Of a stretch of DNA of 46,406 nt, positions 15,421 to 23,500 are shown piece after piece (position 1 is the stretch's first letter; each line of letters starts with the position of its first letter). Source of the DNA: JALCOL01 sp022649665 (GTDB lineage Bacteria > Bacillota > Bacilli > Lactobacillales > Enterococcaceae). The notes under the pieces are model-generated. The model ran no database searches, was not told the DNA's origin, and was given only the letters and a program-made list of their open reading frames with translations. The stretch is taken from NCBI GenBank assembly GCA_030372335.1, contig JAUDCW010000018.1; one strand, given 5' to 3'. The position numbers and the translations under genes were made by a program.

Positions 15421-17338
15421 GTTCGTCTCGGTATATGCTCTGCGGTCGGCCATACCACCAATTGCCCAGTTTGCGCTGGATCCATGGAATGACCCACTTG
15501 TCCAAACCAACTGCTCGGCCGGAACCGTTCATCAAAGCAAAAGCGACAAACAAAAACCAGATATTGACCCAGTAATACATTCCAGATAAACAGAACATCA
15601 CGACGAGCGGGATCGTCACAGCGCTTGCCAGCCAAGTGAACAGACCGACGATCAGTGCCAGCGCTATCGCCAGCTCGAAAAAGGTCATGAGTTTTGCCAT
15701 GAAATGCGCGACTTCCGCATTCGGCAGCAAAAACTTCATGATACTTTCAAACCAGTGCGGCATATGCTCAAAGACCAGCTTCGGCTCTTCGCCGTACGTA
15801 TAATTCAACCCGAAAACTGTTTCAGCTGTTTTGGAAGCGGTCGTTGCCGCACCGCTGGCGGCACTCGTTGCTTCCGAAGCGGAAGCGCCGGTCGTGACTT
15901 TCGGCTGGAGCCACTCAAACGGAAACGGCATTTTATTCGGATCGAACCAGGAGCCCTTGCCGAACCAAGTACCCGGTGAGGTCCATTTGCCCTCGCCGAT
16001 GATCTTCTTCATCGCATCGACCAGCCAAACAACGCCGTAAAACATGCGCAGCGGCACGCTCCACAAGACGTTTCCGTAGCGCGAAGTATGTCCGCGGAAG
16101 ACAGTCCGGTCATCTTTGATGCGGAAGAATTCATGCATGATATATTGGAACATATAATATCCTGAACCGATATCGAAGAAATATTTCAAATTGACGAGGT
16201 GTTTCATCAAGATCGCCCAAAAATTGCTGAGGTGATACTTATCGAATAAATAAGCAACGCCCCATTTGGAACCGACGGAAACCATGAAGCCTTGATAATT
16301 GCTTTTGAATGTCTTCTTCGGTTCTTTTTTGATATCAGCGATAATATTTTCTGAAGCGGTGTGTGCGGTCTGCTCAGCGGCTTGGACGATCTGCGGCGTC
16401 GGTTTGCCGTTTTCTTCATAATAGACTTGGTCGCCGACGATATAGATCTCTTGATCTTCAAAGCCTTTGGCGAGCATTTCGTCGTTTGCTTCCAGGCGAT
16501 TGCCGCGTGCTTCTTGAAAACCGAAATGATCGGCATCGCTGTTCGCTTTGACACCAGCCGTCCAGATCAACGTGTAAGTTGCCATTTGTTCTGTTTCGTT
16601 CAACATGATGTGATCTGCTTCGACATTAGTGATCTTTTCATTCAATTGGACTTTGACTTTTTTCTTCTCTAAATGCTGGACGACTTTATCGGCATCTTTT
16701 TCCGTCAAGCTCGTCAAGATCTTCGGCAGTGCTTCGACAAGAATGAGCGTAAATTCGTCTTCAGGAAGCTTATAATCTTTTGCGAGCCGCTTTTTCCATT
16801 CGACGAGCTCGCCCATCAATTCGACCCCGGTGAAGCCGCCGCCGCAAACAACGAACGTCAGCAGCGCTTTTCTTTTGGCATCATCCAGTTCGACAGACGC
16901 CGTGCGGACGACTTTCAAAATATGCTCTTTGACTTTGATCGCGTCTTCCATGCTCCAAAGTGTCAACCCATGTTCTTTGACGCCTGGCGTGCCAAAGTCG
17001 TTCGGCTCGCTCCCCATCCCCAAGATCAAATAATCGAACGGGTACTCGCCATGCGTCGTTTGAACGACTTTTTTCGTCTGATCGACACCAGTCACTTTAT
17101 CGGTGACTAATTTGACATTTTTGCGGCGATGGAACAAACGCCGCAGATCATGCTGGACCGCTTGCGGGGCCACGCGGTTTCCGGCGACCTCATGAAGTTC
17201 GGTCATCATCGTATGATAAGAATGTTTGTCGATCAGCGTGATCTCGACATCCTCTTTCTTCAGCTTTTTGGATAAATGTTTCGTTGCATAGACTCCAGCG
17301 AAGCCGGCGCCGACAACGACGATTTTCTTTGCTGACAT
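15416..17338 (-). CDS. ndh2: Type II NADH dehydrogenase Ndh2 with C-terminal DoxX-like membrane domain
   Basis: A 640-residue protein. Residues 1 to about 400 are a type II NADH:quinone oxidoreductase: FAD motif VVGAGFAGVYA near 9, second Rossmann motif CGGGFTGVEL near 167, then IVGDQVY and the quinone-site AAEQTAHTA helix. Ordinary Ndh2 is about 400 residues; this one has an extension of about 240, as in the EET-specific Ndh2 of Listeria. The extension contains an Ala/Ser/Thr-rich linker (about 482-506) and a DoxX-like four-helix membrane region (about 525-610) with GSGRAVGLD. It should oxidise NADH and reduce demethylmenaquinone for EET. AAGGAGG precedes the ATG. It is divergent from pplA with a 189-base shared promoter region. 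Confidence 0.92.
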   Translation of the reverse strand: MSAKKIVVVGAGFAGVYATKHLSKKLKKEDVEITLIDKHSYHTMMTELHEVAGNRVAPQAVQHDLRRLFHRRKNVKLVTDKVTGVDQTKKVVQTTHGEYPFDYLILGMGSEPNDFGTPGVKEHGLTLWSMEDAIKVKEHILKVVRTASVELDDAKRKALLTFVVCGGGFTGVELMGELVEWKKRLAKDYKLPEDEFTLILVEALPKILTSLTEKDADKVVQHLEKKKVKVQLNEKITNVEADHIMLNETEQMATYTLIWTAGVKANSDADHFGFQEARGNRLEANDEMLAKGFEDQEIYIVGDQVYYEENGKPTPQIVQAAEQTAHTASENIIADIKKEPKKTFKSNYQGFMVSVGSKWGVAYLFDKYHLSNFWAILMKHLVNLKYFFDIGSGYYMFQYIMHEFFRIKDDRTVFRGHTSRYGNVLWSVPLRMFYGVVWLVDAMKKIIGEGKWTSPGTWFGKGSWFDPNKMPFPFEWLQPKVTTGASASEATSAASGAATTASKTAETVFGLNYTYGEEPKLVFEHMPHWFESIMKFLLPNAEVAHFMAKLMTFFELAIALALIVGLFTWLASAVTIPLVVMFCLSGMYYWVNIWFLFVAFALMNGSGRAVGLDKWVIPWIQRKLGNWWYGRPQSIYRDER

Positions 17339-17390
17339 TATTCTTCCTCCTTATCCGTAGGAACCAGCAGACATACTGCTTGATAAGTCA

Positions 17391-17481
17391 ATTATAAACA
17401 ATCCAGCAGGGTTTTACCATTTTTTGTGTACTATTACAATCGGGGGATTTGTTTGTGTTTTGCCAGTAAAACAGATAAAAT
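17391..17481. promoter_or_regulatory. Divergent ndh2/pplA promoter region with Rex-like palindrome
   Basis: On the minus strand a perfect -10 TATAAT (17391-17396) serves ndh2; its -35 is poor. On the plus strand TTGTGT (17453-17458), a 17-base spacer and TAAAAT (17476-17481) could serve pplA. Between them TTGTG-TACTAT-TACAA (17424-17439) forms an inverted repeat resembling a Rex site, but two bases shorter than the usual TTGTG-N8-CACAA. Confidence 0.45.
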
Positions 17482-17527
17482 GAAGTTATGCTAAGAAAGA
17501 CAATCATTATTTATGGGGGAGAATAAA

Positions 17528-18085
17528 ATGAAAGCAAAGAAAATTTTGGGTACAACGGCAGTCGTATTGATGTCAACATTGCTTTTGGCAGCTTGCGGCG
17601 GGAATGACAGCTCTTCCAGCAAATCAAGTTCTACAGCCAGCTCGAGCGCAGTCTCCAGCAAAAAAGCTTCTTCATCAACAGCAAAGTCTTCTGAAGCAGC
17701 GGCAACTGGCGATCTGAAAGACGGCACATATACGTTGGAAGAAAAAAATTATTCGCATGGTTATCGGACGGTCTTCTCGGTCGTTGTCAAAGACGGCAAG
17801 ATCGCAGAGTCCAATTATGACAATGTAAGTAAAGACGGCAAATCCAAGACGAAAGATGCTGACTACGAAAAACAAATGAAAGATAAAGTCGGGGTCGGAC
17901 CGGTGGAATATACGGAACAATTGAATAAAGAACTTGTTGACAAACAAGCGCCTGACCAAGTGGATACGATCACAGGAGCAACTGAATCGGCGAAAGCATT
18001 TAAAGATTATGCACAACAACTGATCGATGCGGCGAAAAAAGGCGACACCACTAAGATCGAGGTCGACAACAAAGTTTCAGAATAA
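17528..18085 (+). CDS. pplA: Flavinylated surface lipoprotein PplA
   Basis: A 185-residue lipoprotein. The signal peptide ends in LLLAAC, with the lipidated cysteine at residue 23, then a Ser/Ala/Lys-rich tether to about residue 60. One FMN-binding domain follows (about 65-165), with the flavinylation motif DTITGAT at 146-152. Thr152 is the expected FMN attachment site, by analogy with NqrC/RnfG and Listeria PplA. It should pass electrons from the membrane EET chain to extracellular acceptors. Listeria PplA has two such domains; this has one. The ATG at 17528 is preferred over 17513 because GGGGGAG lies just upstream and the lipoprotein signal starts there. The apbE-type gene follows 95 bases later after a moderate terminator. 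Confidence 0.92.
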   Translation: MKAKKILGTTAVVLMSTLLLAACGGNDSSSSKSSSTASSSAVSSKKASSSTAKSSEAAATGDLKDGTYTLEEKNYSHGYRTVFSVVVKDGKIAESNYDNVSKDGKSKTKDADYEKQMKDKVGVGPVEYTEQLNKELVDKQAPDQVDTITGATESAKAFKDYAQQLIDAAKKGDTTKIEVDNKVSE

Positions 18086-18109
18086 GATATCTCAGTAAAA
18101 AATGGGAAA

Positions 18110-18142
18110 GAGGCCGTGGCAAAATGTCGCGGCCTCCTCTTT
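18110..18142 (+). terminator. Terminator between pplA and the apbE-type gene
   Basis: GAGGCCGTG (18110-18118) pairs with CGCGGCCTC (18128-18136), including one G-U pair. The tail CTCTTTAT is poor, so partial read-through into the apbE-type gene is likely. The stem shares its core with three other terminators in the window. Confidence 0.6.
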
Positions 18143-18180
18143 ATGAACAAAAATCGAATGGATGAGGAGCGTGACGGCTG

Positions 18181-19317
18181 GTGCGGAAAAAATGGGTTTT
18201 TTCATTTATCCTGCTGCTGCTTTTGCTGACGGGCTGCCAGCAAAAGCAGCGGGTCCTGCAAGACCCTTATGAAAAAGACGACTTTTTGATGGGGACCTAT
18301 GTCAAAATCAAAGTATACGATGAAGGAAAAAAAGACGCACTTGCGCCCGCGATCGCGCGGATCAAGGATCTTGCTGGACGCATCACGGTCAACCAAAAGG
18401 GGTCAGAAGTCGACAAAGTCAATGAGAATGCCGGCATCAAGCCGGTCAAAGTATCAAAAGAAGTCTTTGAGCTCGCGGAGCGTGCCTATCAGATGAGTGC
18501 CGATTCAGACGGCGGCTTCGATCTGGCGATCGGGCCGATCACCTCTCTTTGGCATATCGGCTTTGATGATGCCCGCAAGCCGAGCCAAGCAGAGATCGAT
18601 CAAGCGCTCCAGCTCGTCGATTACCGGCAGGTGAAACTTGATAAAAAAGCGCAGACGATCTATTTGGAAAAAGCGGGGATGAAGCTCGATTTTGGCGCGA
18701 TCGCCAAAGGATTCATCACAGACGAAGTCGTCAAAGTATTGAAGAAATACAAGGTCACTACGGCGATCGTCGATTTAGGCGGGAATGTGTATGTTTTAGG
18801 CGACAGTCCGCGCGGCACCGCGAAAAATCCAGTCTCCTGGAATGTCGGCATCCAAGACCCGAATCAGGCGCGCAATGTGATCGTCGGGACGGTCCCGGCC
18901 GCAAATGAAACACTGGTCACCTCGGGGATCTATGAGCGGTATTTGAAAGTCGACGGCAAAATTTACCACCACCTGTTCGATCCGCATACCGGTTATCCCT
19001 TCGATAATGATATCGCCGGGGTGACGATCGTTGCAAAAAAATCAGAAGACGGCGATGCCTTGTCGACGGCCGTGTTTTCGATGGGGACCAAACGCGGTCT
19101 TTCCTATATCGATCATTTAGCCGGCGTCGAGGCGATCTTCGTGACGAAAGACGACAAGATCTATTTGAGCAGCGGATTGAAAAAAACATTCGAACTTGAG
19201 AAAAAATCGGGGTACAAAATGGGCGATCCCCAAGAATTGAAAGGAAAACGAATTAGAGCGGCCGTGACGCAAGCGATGTCACGGCCGCTCTTTTTTATGA
19301 TTTTTTATCGAGACTGA
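18181..19317 (+). CDS. fmnB: ApbE-type FMN transferase lipoprotein (FmnB)
   Basis: A 378-residue flavin transferase that moves FMN from FAD onto Thr/Ser of target proteins, here presumably PplA next door. The lipoprotein signal ends in LLTGC (Cys at 19), so it acts outside the membrane. Family motifs: LDFGAIAKGF near 170 and HLFDPHTGYP near 263, the latter part of the magnesium/FAD site. The GTG start has GAGGAGC 10 bases upstream. Oddity: the expected family C-terminus lies near residue 345, but the frame continues through a strong terminator hairpin and ends 23 bases inside the convergent birA frame. The last 22 or so residues are translated hairpin. Confidence 0.9.
   Translation: MRKKWVFSFILLLLLLTGCQQKQRVLQDPYEKDDFLMGTYVKIKVYDEGKKDALAPAIARIKDLAGRITVNQKGSEVDKVNENAGIKPVKVSKEVFELAERAYQMSADSDGGFDLAIGPITSLWHIGFDDARKPSQAEIDQALQLVDYRQVKLDKKAQTIYLEKAGMKLDFGAIAKGFITDEVVKVLKKYKVTTAIVDLGGNVYVLGDSPRGTAKNPVSWNVGIQDPNQARNVIVGTVPAANETLVTSGIYERYLKVDGKIYHHLFDPHTGYPFDNDIAGVTIVAKKSEDGDALSTAVFSMGTKRGLSYIDHLAGVEAIFVTKDDKIYLSSGLKKTFELEKKSGYKMGDPQELKGKRIRAAVTQAMSRPLFFMIFYRD
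19255..19297. terminator. Terminator hairpin lying inside the 3' end of the apbE-type frame
   Basis: Perfect 14-base arms AGAGCGGCCGTGAC (19255-19268) and complement (19278-19291), a 9-base loop and a T6 run on the plus strand. It would stop the apbE-type transcript before its stop codon at 19315-19317. The left side lacks an A run, so use by birA on the minus strand is less certain. Confidence 0.85.
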
Positions 19318-20257
19318 TCTCGCCGGAGCGCAGAGTTTGCTCGCCTTCAGCGGTTTGAACGATCAGTTCGCCCAGGTCGTTGATCGCGACAGCTTTTCCG
19401 GTAAAATGTTTGCCGCCGCGTGTATAAGAGACGGTTTGACCGAGGACATTCGATTTTTCGCGGTATACCTCCAGATAATGCGTATCCGGCAGATCCGCCA
19501 GCATTTTCTCAAAGTTCTGCCAGATCCGCGCGATCATCTCGTTGCGGGTGATCGGTGCTTTGCCGTTCGCAAAAACCGAAGTGACGCGCTCGCGGAGTTC
19601 TGCTGGGAAGTCTTGCTGCGCGATCGAAAAATTCAAACCGATCCCGATCACGACTTGGGAGATCTCGCCGCTTTCGACATCGCTCACCGCCTCGGACAGG
19701 ATCCCGCAGACTTTTTTACCGTTTAAAAAAATATCGTTGACCCACTTGATCGTGGTCGGCGCCGGCTGGACTGCATCGATCGCTTGGGCGACTGCGACAG
19801 CCGCTAAAACGGTATATTGCGGCAGTTCGGTAAAATTTTGATTCGGCCGCAGCAAGAGACTCATGTAGATCCCCTTTTTTGCGACGGCGAAAAAGGGGCG
19901 ATGGAACCGGCCGCGCGCCGCGATTTGGTTGTCAGCGATATATAAAGTAAAGTCAGGATCGCCCGCCAAAGCGCCGGCCTTGGCGTCTTCCATCGTTGAA
20001 GGAGAAGCTTCCTGCCACTTCACACGCAAAGGACGCGCAAGTTTGGCGATGATCTCTTGCGGGTCGATGATGTCGCTTTGCTGATAACGGTAGCCTTTCG
20101 GGCCGCTTTCGATCGTATAGCCTTCTTTTTGGAGTTCTTTGACGGCTTTCCAGATTGCGGTCCGGGAAACGTTCAGGCGTTCAGCGAGTTCGCTGCCGGA
20201 CAAAATGGCAGATTCTGATTTTAAATATTTGAGGACTTCTTGTTTGGTTTGCGACAT
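19295..20257 (-). CDS. birA: Biotin operon repressor / biotin-protein ligase BirA
   Basis: A 320-residue bifunctional protein. An N-terminal winged helix-turn-helix (about 1-60, core LNVSRTAIWKAV) gives biotin-dependent repression. The central ligase domain has the biotinyl-AMP loop ARGRFHRPF near 112 and the catalytic lysine motif IKWVNDIFLNGKK near 171. The small C-terminal SH3-like domain is present. It attaches biotin to carboxylase carrier proteins. The loop begins AARGR rather than GRGR, a variation that may be normal for the group. AAAGGAGA precedes the ATG. Monocistronic; it overlaps the apbE-type frame tail to tail. Confidence 0.92.
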   Translation of the reverse strand: MSQTKQEVLKYLKSESAILSGSELAERLNVSRTAIWKAVKELQKEGYTIESGPKGYRYQQSDIIDPQEIIAKLARPLRVKWQEASPSTMEDAKAGALAGDPDFTLYIADNQIAARGRFHRPFFAVAKKGIYMSLLLRPNQNFTELPQYTVLAAVAVAQAIDAVQPAPTTIKWVNDIFLNGKKVCGILSEAVSDVESGEISQVVIGIGLNFSIAQQDFPAELRERVTSVFANGKAPITRNEMIARIWQNFEKMLADLPDTHYLEVYREKSNVLGQTVSYTRGGKHFTGKAVAINDLGELIVQTAEGEQTLRSGEISLDKKS

Positions 20258-20322
20258 TGGGAGGTCTCCTTTTTTTCTTCAGTATAGCAAAAATCGCTGC
20301 AGCGGGACGCAAAAGAAAACTC

Positions 20323-20351
20323 TTGACTTTCTTTCATTAGAAGAGTAATAT
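20323..20351 (+). promoter_or_regulatory. rpoBC promoter
   Basis: TTGACT (20323-20328), 17-base spacer, TAATAT (20346-20351). It leaves a leader of about 220 bases before rpoB, which is unusually long and contains a terminator-like hairpin. Confidence 0.8.
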
Positions 20352-20433
20352 GAGAGCAATGCTTATAATGTATAAATTGTCAGATAGAAAAGAAGAAATG
20401 ATGAAATATTGTCCATCGTTTCTTTATAGGAAG

Positions 20434-20476
20434 CAAAAATGGTCTTGCACTGCGCAGCTATTTTTGGTTTTTTTTT
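20434..20476 (+). terminator. Terminator-like hairpin in the rpoB leader (possible attenuator)
   Basis: CAAAAAT (20434-20440) pairs with ATTTTTG (20460-20466), followed directly by nine T residues (20468-20476). The 19-base interior contains CTGCGCAG, which can fold further. Upstream, AAAGAA and TTCTTT around 20391-20423 could form a competing structure. The stem is AT-rich, so its strength is uncertain. Confidence 0.4.
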
Positions 20477-20580
20477 GCCCAAAAACAAGGCAAAATACAT
20501 AATGTAAACAAAGTTTAACACTTGTAACATTTTTGTAATCATCTGACGATCGTTTGAACTAAACCGAAGGGGTGAAGAGC

Positions 20581-23500
20581 TTGGCTGGACACGTAGTAAA
20601 ATACGGGAAACACCGCGAACGCAGAAGTTTTGCACGAATCAGTGAAGTATTGGAATTGCCGAATTTGATCGAAATACAAACAGACTCTTATCAATGGTTT
20701 TTAGATGAAGGCCTGCGGGAAATGTTTGAAGATATCCTGCCGATCGAAGACTTTAATGGGAATTTGTCATTGGAATTCGTCGACTATGACTTGAAGGAAC
20801 CAAAGTATACCGTCGAAGAAGCGCGCGCGCATGATGCAAACTATTCGGCACCTTTGCATGTGACTTTGCGTTTGACGAACCGCGAAACCGGCGAGATCAA
20901 AGTACAGGAAGTCTTTTTTGGCGACTTCCCGCTGATGACCGAAATGGGAACATTTATTATCAATGGGGCGGAACGGGTCATCGTTTCGCAGCTGGTCCGC
21001 TCTCCCGGCGTGTACTTCCACAGCAAGATCGATAAAAACGGCAAAGAAGGCTTCGGCTCAACCGTGATCCCGAACCGCGGCGCTTGGCTCGAAATGGAAA
21101 TCGATGCAAAAGATATCTCGTATGTCCGGATCGACCGGACGCGCAAGATCCCGCTGACGACGCTTGTCCGCGCTTTGGGCTTCGGCTCAGATGATACGAT
21201 CTTGGAAATCTTCGGCGAAGCACACACGCTGCGCAATACGATCGAAAAAGATCTGCACAAAAATGAAACGGATTCGCGAACTGAAGAAGGCTTGAAAGAT
21301 ATTTATGAACGCCTGCGTCCAGGAGAACCGAAAACCGCTGACAGCTCGCGCAATTTGCTGAATGCGCGCTTCTTTGATCCGAAACGCTACGACTTGGCCA
21401 ATGTCGGCCGCTATAAAGTCAACAAAAAACTTGATCTGCGGACGCGTCTTTTGAACTTGACGCTTGCTGAAACGCTGGTCGATCCTGAAACCGGCGAGAT
21501 CATTCTTGAAAAAGGCACTGTGATCGACCATCAAAAAATGGACATGCTGGCGCCTTACCTTTTGAATGGCTTGAATTCCGTTACGTACTATCCTTCTGAT
21601 GACGGGGTCGTGACTGACCCGATGACTGTTCAAACGATCGCCGTCTTTTCGCCATTAGATCCAGAACGCGTCGTGAAAGTGATCGGCAACGGCTATCCGG
21701 ATCCGAAAGTGAAGACAGTTCGTCCGGCTGATATCGTTGCGGCGATGAGCTACTTCTTCAACTTGATGGATAAAATCGGCAATGTCGATGATATCGATCA
21801 CTTGGGGAACCGCCGGATCCGCTCGGTCGGTGAATTGCTGCAAAACCAATTCCGGATCGGTTTGGCGCGGATGGAACGGGTCGTGCGCGAACGGATGTCG
21901 ATCCAAGATACAGAAACATTGACGCCGCAGCAGCTGATCAATATTCGGCCAGTCGTTGCCAGCATCAAAGAATTCTTCGGTTCTTCCCAGCTGTCTCAAT
22001 TTATGGATCAAACCAATCCGCTGGGGGAATTGACGCATAAACGCCGTTTGTCTGCCTTAGGGCCCGGCGGTTTGACACGTGACCGCGCCGGCTATGAAGT
22101 GCGGGATGTTCATTATTCCCACTACGGGCGGATGTGTCCAATTGAAACGCCGGAAGGTCCGAATATCGGGTTGATCAACAGTTTGTCAAGCTATGCCAAA
22201 GTGAACCGCTACGGCTTTATCGAAACACCGTATCGCCGCGTTGACCGCAAAACCGGCCGCGTGACAACGACTATCGATTATTTGACCGCTGATATCGAAG
22301 ACCATTACATCGTGGCGCAAGCGAACTCGCCGCTGAATGAAGATGGTACTTTCCAAGAAGAGCTCGTAATGGCGCGTTTCAAGAGTGAAAACTTGGAAGT
22401 CACGACGGATAAGGTCGATTACATGGACGTTTCGCCAAAACAAGTAGTGGCCGTGGCAACGTCTTGTATCCCGTTCTTGGAAAATGATGACTCCAACCGG
22501 GCCTTGATGGGTGCCAACATGCAGCGTCAAGCGGTTCCGCTTGTTAATCCGCATGCGCCGTTCGTCGGTACCGGGATGGAATATAAAACTGCCCATGACT
22601 CAGGCGCCGCACTTCTTTGCAAAAACGACGGAGAAGTTTCGTTCGTTGATGCGAAAGAGATCCGCGTCCGCAATGTCGACGGCGGTCTCGATAAATACCA
22701 TATCACCAAGTTCCGCCGTTCCAATTCCGGCACTTGCTATAACCAGCGTCCGATCGTCTTCCCAGGCGAAAAAGTCGAAAAAGGCGATATTCTCGCTGAC
22801 GGACCTTCCATGGAAAAAGGCGAATTAGCATTAGGTCAAAACCCGCTCGTTGCCTTCATGACATGGGACGGCTACAACTATGAAGACGCGGTAATCATGA
22901 GCAGCCGCTTGGTCAAAGATGATGTCTACACTTCGATCCATATCGAAGAATACGAATCTGAAGCCCGCGACACGAAACTCGGGCCTGAAGAGATCACCCG
23001 TGAAATCCCGAATGTCGGCGAAGATGCGCTGAAGAATCTGGACGAAATGGGGATCATTCGAATCGGAGCCGAAGTACATGACGGCGATCTATTGGTCGGG
23101 AAAGTTACACCAAAAGGCGTCACGGAACTGTCTGCAGAAGAACGTCTCCTGCATGCGATCTTCGGAGAAAAGGCGCGCGAAGTCCGCGATACCTCTTTGC
23201 GGGTACCGCACGGCGGCGGCGGGATCGTTCACGATGTGAAGATCTTCACCCGCGAAGCCGGCGATGAACTCTCGCCAGGCGTCAATATGCTCGTCCGCGT
23301 TTATATCGTACAAAAACGGAAGATCCATGTCGGCGATAAGATGAGCGGCCGTCACGGAAACAAAGGAGTCGTTTCCCTGATCATGCCGGAAGAAGATATG
23401 CCGTTCTTGCCGGACGGCACGCCTGTCGATATCATGCTGAATCCTTTAGGGGTTCCTTCACGAATGAATATCGGGCAAGTGTTCGAACTGCACTTGGGGA

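Noticed and set aside
20572..20580. GTG at 20572 as rpoB start
   Set aside because: It lies within the AAGGGGTG ribosome site. Relatives begin at the MAGHVVKYGKH position, which is the TTG at 20581.
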